Assembly (NCBI RefSeq): GCF_000716605.1
Contig: NZ_JNXE01000010.1
Location: 177,357-241,356 of the forward strand
Source: Streptomyces sp. NRRL F-525
GTDB lineage: Bacteria; Actinomycetota; Actinomycetes; Streptomycetales; Streptomycetaceae
Direction: 5' to 3'
DNA length: 64,000 nt
Each line of letters opens with the position of its first letter. Positions within the stretch are counted from its first letter, which is position 1. Position numbers and translations under genes: made by a program. The notes under the pieces were generated by a model that was not told the DNA's origin, did no database searches, and worked only from the letters and a program-made list of their open reading frames with translations. Below are positions 1-8,548 of the stretch, in pieces.

Positions 1-894
1 GCCCGCGATGTGCGGGGTGAGGAAGACGTTGGGGAGTTGGTACAGCGGGGACGTGGGGGGCAGCGGTTCGGGTTCGGTGACGTCGAGGATCGCGGTCAGG
101 CGGCCGGACAGCAGCTCGTCGGTGAGGGCCTCGTGGTCGATCAGGGCGCCTCGCGAGGTGTTGATCAGCACCCCGCCGTCCCGGATGAGCGCGAGCCGCC
201 CGCGGTCCAGCATGCGCTGTGTCTCGGGGATGTCGGGGGCGTGCAGGGTCACGATGTCGCTGCCGCTCAACAGGTGGTCCAGCGGCAGGAGTTCGGCACC
301 CAGCACGGCGGCCTCGGTGACGCTGACGTACGGGTCGTGCAGCAGAACCTCGAAGTCGTACGGCCGCAGCAGCTCCAGCAGTCGGCGGCCCACCCGGGAG
401 GCGCCGATGACGCCGATGCGGCGGCCGAGGTTGCCGATCGGCGCGGTCTCGGCGGGTGTCGGGTACGTGTGCGTGGTCCGGAAGCGGTCCCGCTGGGCGA
501 AGGTGTCCTTCCCGGCCAGCAGGATCATCGCGAGGGTGTACTCCGCGACCGGGAGCGCGTTGCCGGTGACCGCGCTGGAGACGGTTACCCCGCGTTCCCA
601 CAGGGCCTCGCCGACCAGCGAGCGGACCGAGCCCGCCGCGTGCAGCACGGTGCGCAGCCGGGGTGCCGCCGCCAGCGCGTCGGCGTCGAGGTGCGGGCAG
701 CCCCACCCGGTGATCAGGACCTCGGCCTCGGCCAGGGCCCGGGCGGCCTCGGGTGCGCCGAAGTCCCTTACGACGAGCCCTGGTTCGATCTCGGCCGTCT
801 GCCGGAGCCGGTCCATCAGGGGTGAGGGGAAGAGCAGGGGCAGGTGCACCGGATCCATGGCGAACACGGCCCTCGGCGGCTGGGCGCTGGGCAT
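1..894 (-). CDS. D-isomer-specific 2-hydroxyacid dehydrogenase, C-terminus beyond the window
   Basis: This reverse-strand frame is open from an ATG at 894 to the left edge (298 codons), so the stop lies outside the window. The protein has an N-terminal half that senses substrate (APRLRTVLHAAGSVRS), then a Rossmann domain with IGVIGASRVGRRLLELLRP in the position of the GxGxxG dinucleotide motif, and the family signatures LINTSRGALIDHEAL and NVFLTPHIAG, the latter carrying the catalytic His. Members reduce 2-keto acids or oxidise 2-hydroxy acids with NAD(P)H; the substrate cannot be told from sequence. An in-frame ATG at 858 is an alternative start. Two LacI-type palindromes lie just upstream, so sugar-controlled expression is likely. 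Confidence 0.85.
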   Translation of the reverse strand, partial: MPSAQPPRAVFAMDPVHLPLLFPSPLMDRLRQTAEIEPGLVVRDFGAPEAARALAEAEVLITGWGCPHLDADALAAAPRLRTVLHAAGSVRSLVGEALWERGVTVSSAVTGNALPVAEYTLAMILLAGKDTFAQRDRFRTTHTYPTPAETAPIGNLGRRIGVIGASRVGRRLLELLRPYDFEVLLHDPYVSVTEAAVLGAELLPLDHLLSGSDIVTLHAPDIPETQRMLDRGRLALIRDGGVLINTSRGALIDHEALTDELLSGRLTAILDVTEPEPLPPTSPLYQLPNVFLTPHIAG

Positions 895-913
895 GACCCT
901 CCAGTACGGGGTG

Positions 914-938
914 GGAAACGTTTTCTGAAAACGTCTTC
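914..938. promoter_or_regulatory. Tandem LacI-family operator-like palindromes
   Basis: GGAAACGTTTTC at 914-925 and GAAAACGTCTTC at 927-938 are two adjacent 12-bp near-palindromes centred on CG, the usual form of LacI-family operators. They lie about 20 bp upstream of the reverse-strand dehydrogenase start and about 200 bp upstream of the forward esterase. Their core (AACGTT) differs from the AACCGGTT sites in front of the local lacI-type gene, so a different regulator may act here. Confidence 0.6.
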
Positions 939-1141
939 TACCGTAGATCTGCCGTGGAGCGGGGGTCAATCGGTGAGAAGGGACCCCGGGCGCGGAAATA
1001 TTTCGATCGGTTCCGGGACCGGAAGCGGGTGATTCCGCGCGGCATGACCCGTCCAGCGGAGTTCGTCCGCCGGAATAGCCGGGCGCGATGTGATGCTCTG
1101 ATGAACATGGTTCACGAGCGCGACGAGGAGCTGGTGGGCAG

Positions 1142-2734
1142 ATGAGGGCAGAGCAGCTGAACCCCGTGGTCGCCACCCCCTACGGGTCGGTGCGCGGCCG
1201 GTACGAGAACGGGATCGCGGTCTTCCGGGGCATCCCCTACGCGGCACCCCCGATCGGTCCCCACCGGTTCCGCCCGCCCGTCCCGCCCGAGCCCTGGACC
1301 GGAGTGCGCGACGCGCTCGCCTTCGGACCGACCGCGCCGAAACCGCCGTACTCCGAAGCCTTCGCCAAACTGCTCTCCGACCCGGTCGTGCCCGGCGACG
1401 ACTGCCTCAACCTCAACGTGTGGACCCCGGAACCCGGCCCGGGCGCCCGGCTGCCGGTCATGGTGTGGCTGCACGGTGGCGCGCTGACCCGGGGTTCGTC
1501 GGCCGTCCCGGTCTACGACGGACACGCCTTCGCCCGCGACGGTGTCGTCATGGTCTCGGTCAACTACCGCCTAGGCGTGGAGGGTTACGGCCTCTTCCCG
1601 GACGCCCCCGCCAACCCCGGCCTGCGCGACCAGCTCGCCGCGCTGCGCTGGGTGCACGAGTCGATCGCGGCGTTCGGCGGCGACCCCGACCGGATCACCC
1701 TCTTCGGCCAGTCCGCCGGAGCGATCAGCATCGGCGCCCTGATCGCCGCCCCGCAGGCCCAGGGGCTGGTGCGCCGGGCCGTGCTGCAGAGCGGGCCACC
1801 GGAGGCCTTCGACCGCGACAAGGTGCGGCGGATGGTGCGCCGGATGGCGACCCGCCTGAAGATCCCCGCCACCGCCGAGGCCTTCGCCGCCGTCGACCGC
1901 GAACTCCTGCTCCGCACCCAGGCCGACGTGGGCAAGCTCAGCAGCCCGGTGCTCGGCGGCCCCACGTTCGGGATCGTCATCGACGGCGACCTCGTGCCCC
2001 GCGACCCGCTGGAGGCGCTCGTCGAGGGCGAGGTGGGCCGGGGCGTCGACCTCATGCTGGGCTGGACCCGCGACGAGTACCGGCTGTGGCTGGTTCCCGG
2101 CGGCCTGCACGAGCGCGTCGACCGGCTCGGCGCGGTCGCCCTGGCCGGCGCGATGGCCCGCTGCCACTGCGGAGTCGAGGTCCCGCGCGGCTACCGCGCC
2201 CTGCACCCCGGCGCCGGCACCGCCGAGACCGTCGGTCAGCTCGTCACCGACCACCTCCTGCGCTACCCCCTGCACCGCCTCGCCGACGCCCGCCCCGGCA
2301 CCTCCCACGTCTACGAGTTCGCCTGGCCCTCCAACCGCCCCGACCTCGGCTCCTGCCACGCCCTGGAACTCGGCTTCGTCTTCGACACCGGCGAGATCCC
2401 CGAGTCCGCCAAGCTCGCGGGCCAGGGTGCGCCGCAGGATCTGGCCGACGCGATGCACGGGGCGTGGGTGCGGTTCGCGGTGGACGGCGATCCCGGGTGG
2501 CAGACCTGGGACGACACGCACCCGGTCCGCGTCTTCGGGGAGGGCGAGCCGTATGTCGCGCACGGGCCGCGCGACCCCGAGTTCGCCCTGTGGGCTGCCG
2601 ACGCCGTGACGAAGGCGAAGGAAGCGGTGGTTCCGGTCGAGGGTGAGGGTGCGGCGCCCGTGCGGAGTGCCACCGAACTGCGGGCGGTGGTACGGCGGTT
2701 GCGGCGGACGGGGGATGTGCGGCGGTCGTCGTGA
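1142..2734 (+). CDS. Type B carboxylesterase
   Basis: The 530-residue alpha/beta hydrolase matches the carboxylesterase/lipase type B family in length and motifs: the N-terminal signature (GIAVFRGIPYAAPPIG), the paired DDCLNLNVWTP signature, the oxyanion loop WLHGGALTRGS, and the nucleophile elbow FGQSAGAISIG with the catalytic serine. There is no signal peptide, so it should be cytoplasmic and hydrolyse ester bonds of small carboxylic or acyl-sugar substrates. Start is the ATG at 1142 after a GAGGAG-like ribosome site. It is followed, after two operators, by a LacI-family regulator in the same direction. The natural substrate is unknown; a role in deacylating plant-derived sugars is an inference from the neighbourhood. 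Confidence 0.88.
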   Translation: MRAEQLNPVVATPYGSVRGRYENGIAVFRGIPYAAPPIGPHRFRPPVPPEPWTGVRDALAFGPTAPKPPYSEAFAKLLSDPVVPGDDCLNLNVWTPEPGPGARLPVMVWLHGGALTRGSSAVPVYDGHAFARDGVVMVSVNYRLGVEGYGLFPDAPANPGLRDQLAALRWVHESIAAFGGDPDRITLFGQSAGAISIGALIAAPQAQGLVRRAVLQSGPPEAFDRDKVRRMVRRMATRLKIPATAEAFAAVDRELLLRTQADVGKLSSPVLGGPTFGIVIDGDLVPRDPLEALVEGEVGRGVDLMLGWTRDEYRLWLVPGGLHERVDRLGAVALAGAMARCHCGVEVPRGYRALHPGAGTAETVGQLVTDHLLRYPLHRLADARPGTSHVYEFAWPSNRPDLGSCHALELGFVFDTGEIPESAKLAGQGAPQDLADAMHGAWVRFAVDGDPGWQTWDDTHPVRVFGEGEPYVAHGPRDPEFALWAADAVTKAKEAVVPVEGEGAAPVRSATELRAVVRRLRRTGDVRRSS

Positions 2735-2751
2735 GGGTGGTCGTACGGCGT

Positions 2752-2874
2752 GGAAACCGGTTGCCCAACGTCGGCTGCCGACAACTGCCGTGCTGACGTA
2801 GGGGAATTGGCCGACGCACGCCCCTCCTCCCGACCGGCGCCCGCTGCTACTCTCCGCGCAGGGAACCGGTTGCC
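2752..2874. promoter_or_regulatory. Pair of identical-type LacI operators before the lacI-like gene
   Basis: GGAAACCGGTTGCC at 2752-2765 and GGGAACCGGTTGCC at 2861-2874 differ at a single position, share the perfect core AACCGGTT and lie 109 bp apart between the esterase stop and the regulator start at 2913. The position suggests autoregulation, and two sites allow looping by a tetramer. Confidence 0.7.
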
Positions 2875-2912
2875 GGAGTGTTGCCACAGGCCGGGGAGGG
2901 GCGAGGCGGTAC

Positions 2913-3968
2913 ATGACCAGGAAGAGCCAGGACGCGAGCGGGAGCACCATCCGGGACGTGGCGGCCCACGCCGGGGTGTCCGCGTCCACGGTGTCGCGGG
3001 TGCTCGGCGGCGAGTACCCGGTGAGCACGGCGACCCGCACGCGCGTGCTGCGGGCCGTACGCGAACTGGACTACGTCGCCGACGCGCGCGCCAAGGCCGT
3101 CGCCGGCGTCGGGACGCCGACCCTCGCGTTCGTCCTGGAGGACATCACGGGACCGTCGTTCGCGCTGATGGCACACGGTGTGGAGCGCGAGGCGACCCGG
3201 CTCGGCCACCTGTGCCTGGTGTGCAGCACGGAGGGGGACGTCCAGCGCGAACTGGACTTCATCGAGACCATGCGCGCCCAGCGCACCGCCGCCGTGATCC
3301 TGGTCGGCGGCACCGCGGACACCCCCGAGTACCGCGAGCGCACCCGCCGTATCGCCGACTCGCTCGCGGCGGCGGGCTCGCGGCTCGTGCTCTGCGGGCG
3401 ACCGCCGCTCGGCCCGGGCGCACCGGTCACGGTCATCGAGTACGACAACGAAGGCGGCGCGTACGCCCTTGTCGCGCACGTCCTGGCCCAGGGCCACCAG
3501 CGCGTCCTGTTCCTCGGCGGCAAGCCGGACCACGCGACCGCGCAGGGACGTGAACGCGGTTACCTCGCCGCGCACCGCGCCCGCGGCCTCGAACCCGACC
3601 CGGAACTCCTGCTCCACGGCGACTTCACCCGCGACTCGGGCCACCGCCTGATGCGCCACGCCCTGAGCCGGAAACTGGAGTTCACGGCCGTGGTCGCCGC
3701 CACCGACATGGTCGCGGCGGGCGCGCTCACCGCGCTGCACGAGGCGGGTCTGGACGTCCCCGGCGATGTCTCGCTGGCCGGTTACGACGACATTCCGTTC
3801 GCCCGCGACCTGTACCCGGCCCTGACCACGGTCCATGTCCCCTACGAGGAACTGGGCCGCCTCGCCGTACGCACCGCGCTGGGTCGCACGGCGGAGTCAC
3901 CGGACGAGCACCTGCTGCTGGGCACGCATGTGGTGGTGCGGGACTCGATCGCGGCGATCACGGTGTGA
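2913..3968 (+). CDS. LacI-family transcriptional regulator
   Basis: The protein of 351 residues has an N-terminal LacI helix-turn-helix (IRDVAAHAGVSASTVSRVL, about residues 12-32) with the hinge region after it, followed by a periplasmic-binding-protein-like ligand domain ending in the family signature AGYDDIPFARDLYPALTTV. Such proteins bind sugars or other small molecules and repress nearby genes. Two matching palindromes sit just upstream (2752-2765, 2861-2874), which supports autoregulation. The start is an ATG after GGGGAGGGGCGAGG. Its 3' end overlaps the convergent methyltransferase gene by 11 bp. The inducer is not predictable. Confidence 0.93.
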   Translation: MTRKSQDASGSTIRDVAAHAGVSASTVSRVLGGEYPVSTATRTRVLRAVRELDYVADARAKAVAGVGTPTLAFVLEDITGPSFALMAHGVEREATRLGHLCLVCSTEGDVQRELDFIETMRAQRTAAVILVGGTADTPEYRERTRRIADSLAAAGSRLVLCGRPPLGPGAPVTVIEYDNEGGAYALVAHVLAQGHQRVLFLGGKPDHATAQGRERGYLAAHRARGLEPDPELLLHGDFTRDSGHRLMRHALSRKLEFTAVVAATDMVAAGALTALHEAGLDVPGDVSLAGYDDIPFARDLYPALTTVHVPYEELGRLAVRTALGRTAESPDEHLLLGTHVVVRDSIAAITV

Positions 3969-4881
3969 GCGTCTGCCTGATGGATGTGATCGCCTTGGGT
4001 CCCACCCGGCAGCACCCCCCGATCAGCCGCGCGCCGGATGCCCGCCAGCCCTCGACCTGTTCGGCGGTGAAAGTGGAACTGCCCGTCCACGCACGGGCGT
4101 TGGCGTCCCAGGTCTCACCGCTGTTGGGGTAGACGACGACCGGCTTGCCGGTGGCGCGGGCGGCGATCTCGATCGCGCCCTCGACGTCCTCGGGGGCGCT
4201 GCAGTTGACGCCGACCGCGATGATCTCGTCCGCTTCGGCGGCGAGCGCGAACGCCTCCTCCAGCGGCTGCCCGGCGCGGGTGCGGTCGCCCGCGATCGAG
4301 TACGACAGCCAGGCGGGCGTCCGCAGTCCGCGCACCGCGCGCAGCAGTGCCTCGGCCTCGTCGGTGTCCGGGATCGTCTCGAAGGCCAGCACGTCGGGCC
4401 CGACGACGTCCAGTACTTCCAGGCGGGGTCGGTGGAAGGCCTCCAACTCGGCGACGCTCAGCCCGTACCGGCCCCGGTACTCGGAGCCGTCCGCGAGCAT
4501 CGCGCCGTACGGTCCGACCGAGGCCGCCACGTAGAGCGGCCGCTCGATGCCCCGGCGCCCCGCCTCCACCGCCGCGTCGATGGCCAACTCCACGCTCAGG
4601 GCGATGAGTTCGGCGGCCCGGTCGTGCTTGATCCCGCGCTTCGCGAAGCCCTCGAAGGTGGCCTGGTAGCTGGAGGTGATCGCCACGTCGGCGCCCGCCT
4701 CGTAGTACGCGAGGTGCGCCTGGGTGATCGCCTCGGGCTGGTCCGCGAGCAGCCGCGCCGACCACAGCTCGTCGCTCAGGTCGTGCCCGGCCGCCCCGAG
4801 CTGGTTGGACAGCCCGCCGTCGAGGACGAGGGTCCCGGCGGCGAGGGCGTCGGCGAGGAGGGGAGCGGTGTCGCTGGTCAT
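3958..4881 (-). CDS. mmuM: Homocysteine S-methyltransferase
   Basis: This 307-residue TIM-barrel protein transfers a methyl group from S-methylmethionine (or S-adenosylmethionine) to homocysteine to form methionine. The zinc-binding cysteines are visible as GVNCSAPED and, near the C-terminus, IGGCCRVGP; the N-terminal LDGGLSNQL and the ITSSYQA stretch are typical of the MmuM branch rather than the cobalamin-dependent MetH. Length is normal for the family. The gene is convergent with the LacI regulator and divergent from the phosphotransferase-fold gene at 4993, so it is probably a single transcription unit unrelated to the sugar genes around it. Confidence 0.9.
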   Translation of the reverse strand: MTSDTAPLLADALAAGTLVLDGGLSNQLGAAGHDLSDELWSARLLADQPEAITQAHLAYYEAGADVAITSSYQATFEGFAKRGIKHDRAAELIALSVELAIDAAVEAGRRGIERPLYVAASVGPYGAMLADGSEYRGRYGLSVAELEAFHRPRLEVLDVVGPDVLAFETIPDTDEAEALLRAVRGLRTPAWLSYSIAGDRTRAGQPLEEAFALAAEADEIIAVGVNCSAPEDVEGAIEIAARATGKPVVVYPNSGETWDANARAWTGSSTFTAEQVEGWRASGARLIGGCCRVGPKAITSIRQTLTP

Positions 4882-4979
4882 GCCTCGACGCTAGTCGATA
4901 CGGCCGCGGAGCCGGGGCCGCGTCCAGCTGGCGAACGGTATGCCCGGAATCTGGACACCTAGGGGATTTCTGTGGGCGC

Positions 4980-4995
4980 TAGCCTTGCCCGCATG
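4980..4995 (+). promoter_or_regulatory. -10 element TAGCCT of a leaderless start
   Basis: TAGCCT at 4980-4985 is a good Streptomyces -10 hexamer and lies 7 bp before the ATG at 4993, which places the expected transcription start at or next to the start codon. No ribosome-binding site is present. I see no convincing -35. Confidence 0.5.
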
Positions 4996-6105
4996 CTCGA
5001 CATCGTGGCCACGGGGGCCGAAGCGCGCGACGTCCTGGGGCACTCCGACGGATCGGTCGGCGCGGCCACGCTCACCCACAACGCCAAGAACGGCGTCACC
5101 GCGGGCGTCTGGGTCATCACCGCGGGCGATCGCACGGCCGTCCTCAAGGTCCTCACCCGTAGCAAGGACACCACCGCCCGCTGGGCCGCCTCGGACGATC
5201 CCCGCCACTGGAATTACTGGCTGCGCGAGGCTGAGGTCTACGACTCCGGGCTCGCGCGGAGCTGGCAGCCGTACGGTATCCGCGCGCCCCGACTGCTCGC
5301 CCGGGTCGAACGGGCCGACGGGGATGTCGCGTTGTGGCTTGAGCGGGTGGTGGGCGAGCCGGGAACTGCCTGGCCGCTGACCCGGCATGTCGAACGCGCC
5401 CGCCGTCTCGGTGCCGCGCAGGGGGCCGTCCCGGTCCCCGATGAACCGTGGCTCTCGCACCGCTTCCTGCGTCAGTACGTCGGCAGCAACACGGTTGGCG
5501 AGGAACTCCTCGACGACGACGAAGCCTGGCAACAGCCCCTGGTTCGCGACCACTTCCCCGTCGGGCTGCGTCAGGACATGGTCCGGCTGCACCACGACCG
5601 GGAGTGGTTCTTGGACGTCATGGAGGCCCTGCCGCGTGCTTTCAGTCATCTCGACCAGTGGCCCGCCAACGTCCGTTCGCAGGGCCCGGACAGCGTTCTG
5701 TTCGACTGGGCCTTCGCCGGCGATGGTGCCCTCGGCGAGGATCTCGGCAACTACCTTCCTGACTCCGTCTTCGACCTGTTCGTCTCGGCCGCCGATCTGC
5801 CGGGCTATGCGGCGCGGGCCTATGACGCGTATCTGCACGGCCTGCAGGGGGCGGGGAGCCGGGTCGATGAACGGCTCGTGCGGCTCGGGGTGTGTGCCTC
5901 CGTGGTGAAGTACGACTGGCTCGCCGGCGCCATGCTCGCGCGCGCGGGCGAGGAGCAGCGGGACTATGGCGGTGAGCGTGCCGTCTCTGCGGAACTCCGG
6001 TATCGGGAGCGGGGGTTGGTCCTTGCCTTTCTTGCGGGGTGGGCCGATGAGGCGCGGGTGCTGGCCCCGCAGGTGGGGTTTCCGGAGGCGCCTAGTGGCC
6101 GTTAG
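4993..6105 (+). CDS. Aminoglycoside phosphotransferase-fold protein
   Basis: The protein (370 residues from the ATG at 4993; a GTG at 4972 would add 7) has the APH/kinase-like fold: a beta-rich N-lobe with AVLKVLTRSKD around the ATP lysine, the catalytic loop FSHLDQWPANV (H-x-D-x4-N), and the metal-binding aspartate in VLFDWAFAGDGALGEDLGN. It should phosphorylate a small hydroxylated compound, but the substrate is not known; resistance to an aminoglycoside is only one possibility. I prefer the ATG because a TAGCCT -10 sits 7 bp upstream, which predicts a leaderless mRNA. The gene stands alone between divergent and convergent neighbours. Confidence 0.8.
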   Translation: MLDIVATGAEARDVLGHSDGSVGAATLTHNAKNGVTAGVWVITAGDRTAVLKVLTRSKDTTARWAASDDPRHWNYWLREAEVYDSGLARSWQPYGIRAPRLLARVERADGDVALWLERVVGEPGTAWPLTRHVERARRLGAAQGAVPVPDEPWLSHRFLRQYVGSNTVGEELLDDDEAWQQPLVRDHFPVGLRQDMVRLHHDREWFLDVMEALPRAFSHLDQWPANVRSQGPDSVLFDWAFAGDGALGEDLGNYLPDSVFDLFVSAADLPGYAARAYDAYLHGLQGAGSRVDERLVRLGVCASVVKYDWLAGAMLARAGEEQRDYGGERAVSAELRYRERGLVLAFLAGWADEARVLAPQVGFPEAPSGR

Positions 6106-6153
6106 GTACGACGGTGGTTGTGCCGCGATGGGTTGTCGTTTTGCTGCGGCGCC

Positions 6154-6190
6154 GTTGTGGCTGGTCGCGCAGTTCCCCGCGCCCCTAGGG
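6154..6190 (+). repeat. Streptomyces interspersed GC-rich repeat, copy 1
   Basis: The segment beginning GTTGTGGCTGGTCGCGCAG and ending CGCGCCCCTAGGG is an intergenic element that I know recurs in Streptomyces genomes. A second copy with about five differences lies in reverse orientation at 40818-40855. It is located between the stop of the phosphotransferase-fold gene and a convergent gene, where it may act as a transcription end signal. Confidence 0.65.
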
Positions 6191-6196
6191 GGTTGC

Positions 6197-6280
6197 CGAA
6201 CCGGCGTTTGAGACGCGTGCTTTCTGCCCCCGGGCCTCTGGGGGGGCGAACCGGCGTTTAAGACGCGTGCTTTCCGCCCC
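6197..6280. repeat. 34-bp tandem direct repeat with 50-bp period
   Basis: CGAACCGGCGTTT(G/A)AGACG and the following bases up to GCCCC occur at 6197-6230 and again at 6247-6280, with two differences over 34 bp. The second copy contains the last codons and TAA stop of the reverse-strand surface-protein gene. This looks like a local duplication of that gene's 3' end. Confidence 0.75.
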
Positions 6281-8360
6281 TGCGCCTGCCGCTTGCCCGG
6301 GTGTGCTTGGTTGCTGGGACCAACAGGCCGCCGAGTAGGCCTAGTCCGAGGGCGTAGGGCCACCAGCCGAAGCCGTCGCTGCGGGCGGTGTTTGTCGTGC
6401 GGGCCTCGGAGAGCGTCGTCCCGGAGGGCAACTTGGGGTGGGTGGTGGGGGAGGGGCTGCTTGTGGTGACGGTGGTCAGGACGACGTCGTTGCCGTCGCC
6501 GCCCCGGTAGGTGATGCGGTACGTCGTGTTGGCGAGCTTGAGTTTGGTGCCCTCGGGAAGTCCCTTGAAGGTGCCGGTCGTTGAGCCCTTGCCCGTGTGG
6601 TCGAGGATCGTGATGGTCCGCGCGGGGTGCGTTCCGGCGGCCGAGAGGTCCAGGTCGCCCGCCAGGACGACCTTGCCTCCCACCTTCAACGGCTTGTCGC
6701 GCAGGACCAGTTCGCCCTTCGCGCTCTGCGTGTAGTTCCCGGTCACGGTGAGCCCGGTGGTCACCACGCTGTCGTTCGTCACCGAACCTTTCACCGTGCC
6801 CACACCGGTTAGATCAGTCGACACACGCAGGCCTGCCGTGCCCGCGTCCAGCCGGGCGCCCGCCGAGGTGAGCCGAATCGCCTTGCTGTGGGCGAGGGTT
6901 GCCCCCGACCGCAGGGCCAGCGTGCCCTTCGAGATCGTCGTCGTCCCCGTGTACGTCACCGCAGGGCCCGTCAGTGTCGTTGTCGCGGCGCCGGACTGGA
7001 CGAGGGACCCCTTCCCGCCAAAGTGTGACAGTTTTATGGGAAGTGCAACGTTTTCCGCGACAAGGGTCCCGTCGTCGACGATCCGCCGCCCCTCGGTACC
7101 GGTCAGCAGTCCGCCGTCGCCGCCCGGCTTCCCGGACCCCAGCCGCAGCACCGCGCCCTTCTCCACGGTCGTGGAACCGTCGTAGTACTGCGGAGCCGCG
7201 AAGGTCACGTCGTTCCCGCGCGTCCCCGCGATCACGATGTCCCCGGCGCCGGGCGCGGCCAGCGTGTCGTGGTACCTGCCGCCGCCGATCGGCGCGCCCA
7301 GGGTGACCGGACCGTCGTAGTCGAAGGTCAGCTTGGAGCGGACCCCGCTCGCCGCATGGAGGTTGATGTAGACGGTGTCCTTGGTGCCCGGCATGAAGAT
7401 CTGGTGGGTGGTGCCGTCGCCCCACTGGACGTTCGCGCCCTCGATGTTGGTGCCGCGCTTGTTCAACTGGTGGGCTATCGCACGCCAGTTGAGGTTCGAG
7501 TCGCTGAGTGAGGGGTTCGTGTCGCCGCCCTGGTCGCTGTAGCTGTACTGGCCGGTGAGGACGACCTTGCTGCCGGGGCGCGAGTGGACGTTGACGTCGC
7601 TGCCGTACTCGCGCTGGTAGAAGTTCTGGCGCAGGGTGATCGTCTGGTAGAGCGGGGTGTCGATGATCCAGGAACCCTGGTTGAGGATCGCGCGGGCGTT
7701 GGGCAGTGCCACCGGGTACTCGGGGCGGCCGACCGCCATGCCGGTGCCGTTGTCAATCACCCCTGAGAAAGGGTGAGTTCCGGCTAGGTCGAGCGTCCCC
7801 CACATGTTGCGCGGCTGGGTGACCAGGCCCGAGCCGCTGATCGTGCCGATGTTGAAGGTGCGGGTCAGGGAGAGGCGCAGGGTGCCGTCGACCCGGACGT
7901 TGAGCTGATTCAACTGATAGCCGGGGGTGTTGTAAGGGAAGTGGCCGATCAGGCCCGTCCCACCGCCCGTGCCGTACTGGAGAGTTGTGCCGCTCGCGAC
8001 CGTGATCGCGGGCGGGTCCGGGTTGCTGACGGTGGTGTACGGGTGGTTGCCGCCCTGGGTGGTCACCTTCTGCCGCTGCCGGGACGCGGGGAGCGTGAAG
8101 TCGCTGTCCTTGGTGAGGATCAGCGTGCCGCCGCCTCGCACGGTGAGCGTGCCCTGGCCGCGGAACACCCCGTCGTACGTCGTCGTCCCGGACGGCACGG
8201 TGACCACCGTGTCGCCGGTGAGCGTGACGTCGCGGTCCGCGAGGACGTCGGCGGTCGCGTCACGGGTGCCGACGGCCGAGGCCGGGGGAGCGCCGACCAG
8301 GAGGGCGACGGTCGCGAGGGCGCCTACGGCGGCTGAGGTCTTGTGGGTATGGCTGCGCAC
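6258..8360 (-). CDS. Exported beta-helix protein with autotransporter-associated-type repeats and C-terminal anchor
   Basis: From the GTG at 8360 the protein has 700 residues: an export signal (about residues 1-30, hydrophobic AVGALATVALLVGAPPASA), a long body rich in short beta-strand units such as GTLTVRGGGTLILT and TTTISKGTLALRSGATL, then a Ser/Thr/Pro-rich linker, a membrane segment (WWPYALGLGLLGGLLVPA) and a basic tail. The repeats match the style of autotransporter-associated beta strand repeats, which fold as a right-handed parallel beta-helix. No catalytic motif is visible. The frame stays open to 8567, but the signal peptide fixes the start at 8360. A surface-anchored adhesin or carbohydrate-binding role next to the pectin enzymes is an inference. 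Confidence 0.75.
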   Translation of the reverse strand: MRSHTHKTSAAVGALATVALLVGAPPASAVGTRDATADVLADRDVTLTGDTVVTVPSGTTTYDGVFRGQGTLTVRGGGTLILTKDSDFTLPASRQRQKVTTQGGNHPYTTVSNPDPPAITVASGTTLQYGTGGGTGLIGHFPYNTPGYQLNQLNVRVDGTLRLSLTRTFNIGTISGSGLVTQPRNMWGTLDLAGTHPFSGVIDNGTGMAVGRPEYPVALPNARAILNQGSWIIDTPLYQTITLRQNFYQREYGSDVNVHSRPGSKVVLTGQYSYSDQGGDTNPSLSDSNLNWRAIAHQLNKRGTNIEGANVQWGDGTTHQIFMPGTKDTVYINLHAASGVRSKLTFDYDGPVTLGAPIGGGRYHDTLAAPGAGDIVIAGTRGNDVTFAAPQYYDGSTTVEKGAVLRLGSGKPGGDGGLLTGTEGRRIVDDGTLVAENVALPIKLSHFGGKGSLVQSGAATTTLTGPAVTYTGTTTISKGTLALRSGATLAHSKAIRLTSAGARLDAGTAGLRVSTDLTGVGTVKGSVTNDSVVTTGLTVTGNYTQSAKGELVLRDKPLKVGGKVVLAGDLDLSAAGTHPARTITILDHTGKGSTTGTFKGLPEGTKLKLANTTYRITYRGGDGNDVVLTTVTTSSPSPTTHPKLPSGTTLSEARTTNTARSDGFGWWPYALGLGLLGGLLVPATKHTRASGRRRGGKHAS

Positions 8361-8548
8361 GTCACTGGAGACGGGCGTCGGCGGCGCCGATAACAGAAAC
8401 TTCGCGACCGTCTTTGTCACGCGCGACCCGTTGACCTTCCCGTAACACACCCTTACCTTTTCGGCGTTCGTAATGACAGATGACGTACGAAATCCCGAAC
8501 CCCCCACTCCTACCTGCTCTCCCCCCCCACACCTCCGAGAGGCGTCAG

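Noticed and set aside
8..928. Forward frames at the left edge
   Set aside because: They are antisense to the hydroxyacid dehydrogenase, whose reverse-strand frame carries the family signatures.
4993..6105. Annotating this gene as an aminoglycoside resistance enzyme
   Set aside because: Only the general phosphotransferase fold and catalytic loop are visible; substrate assignment is not supported.
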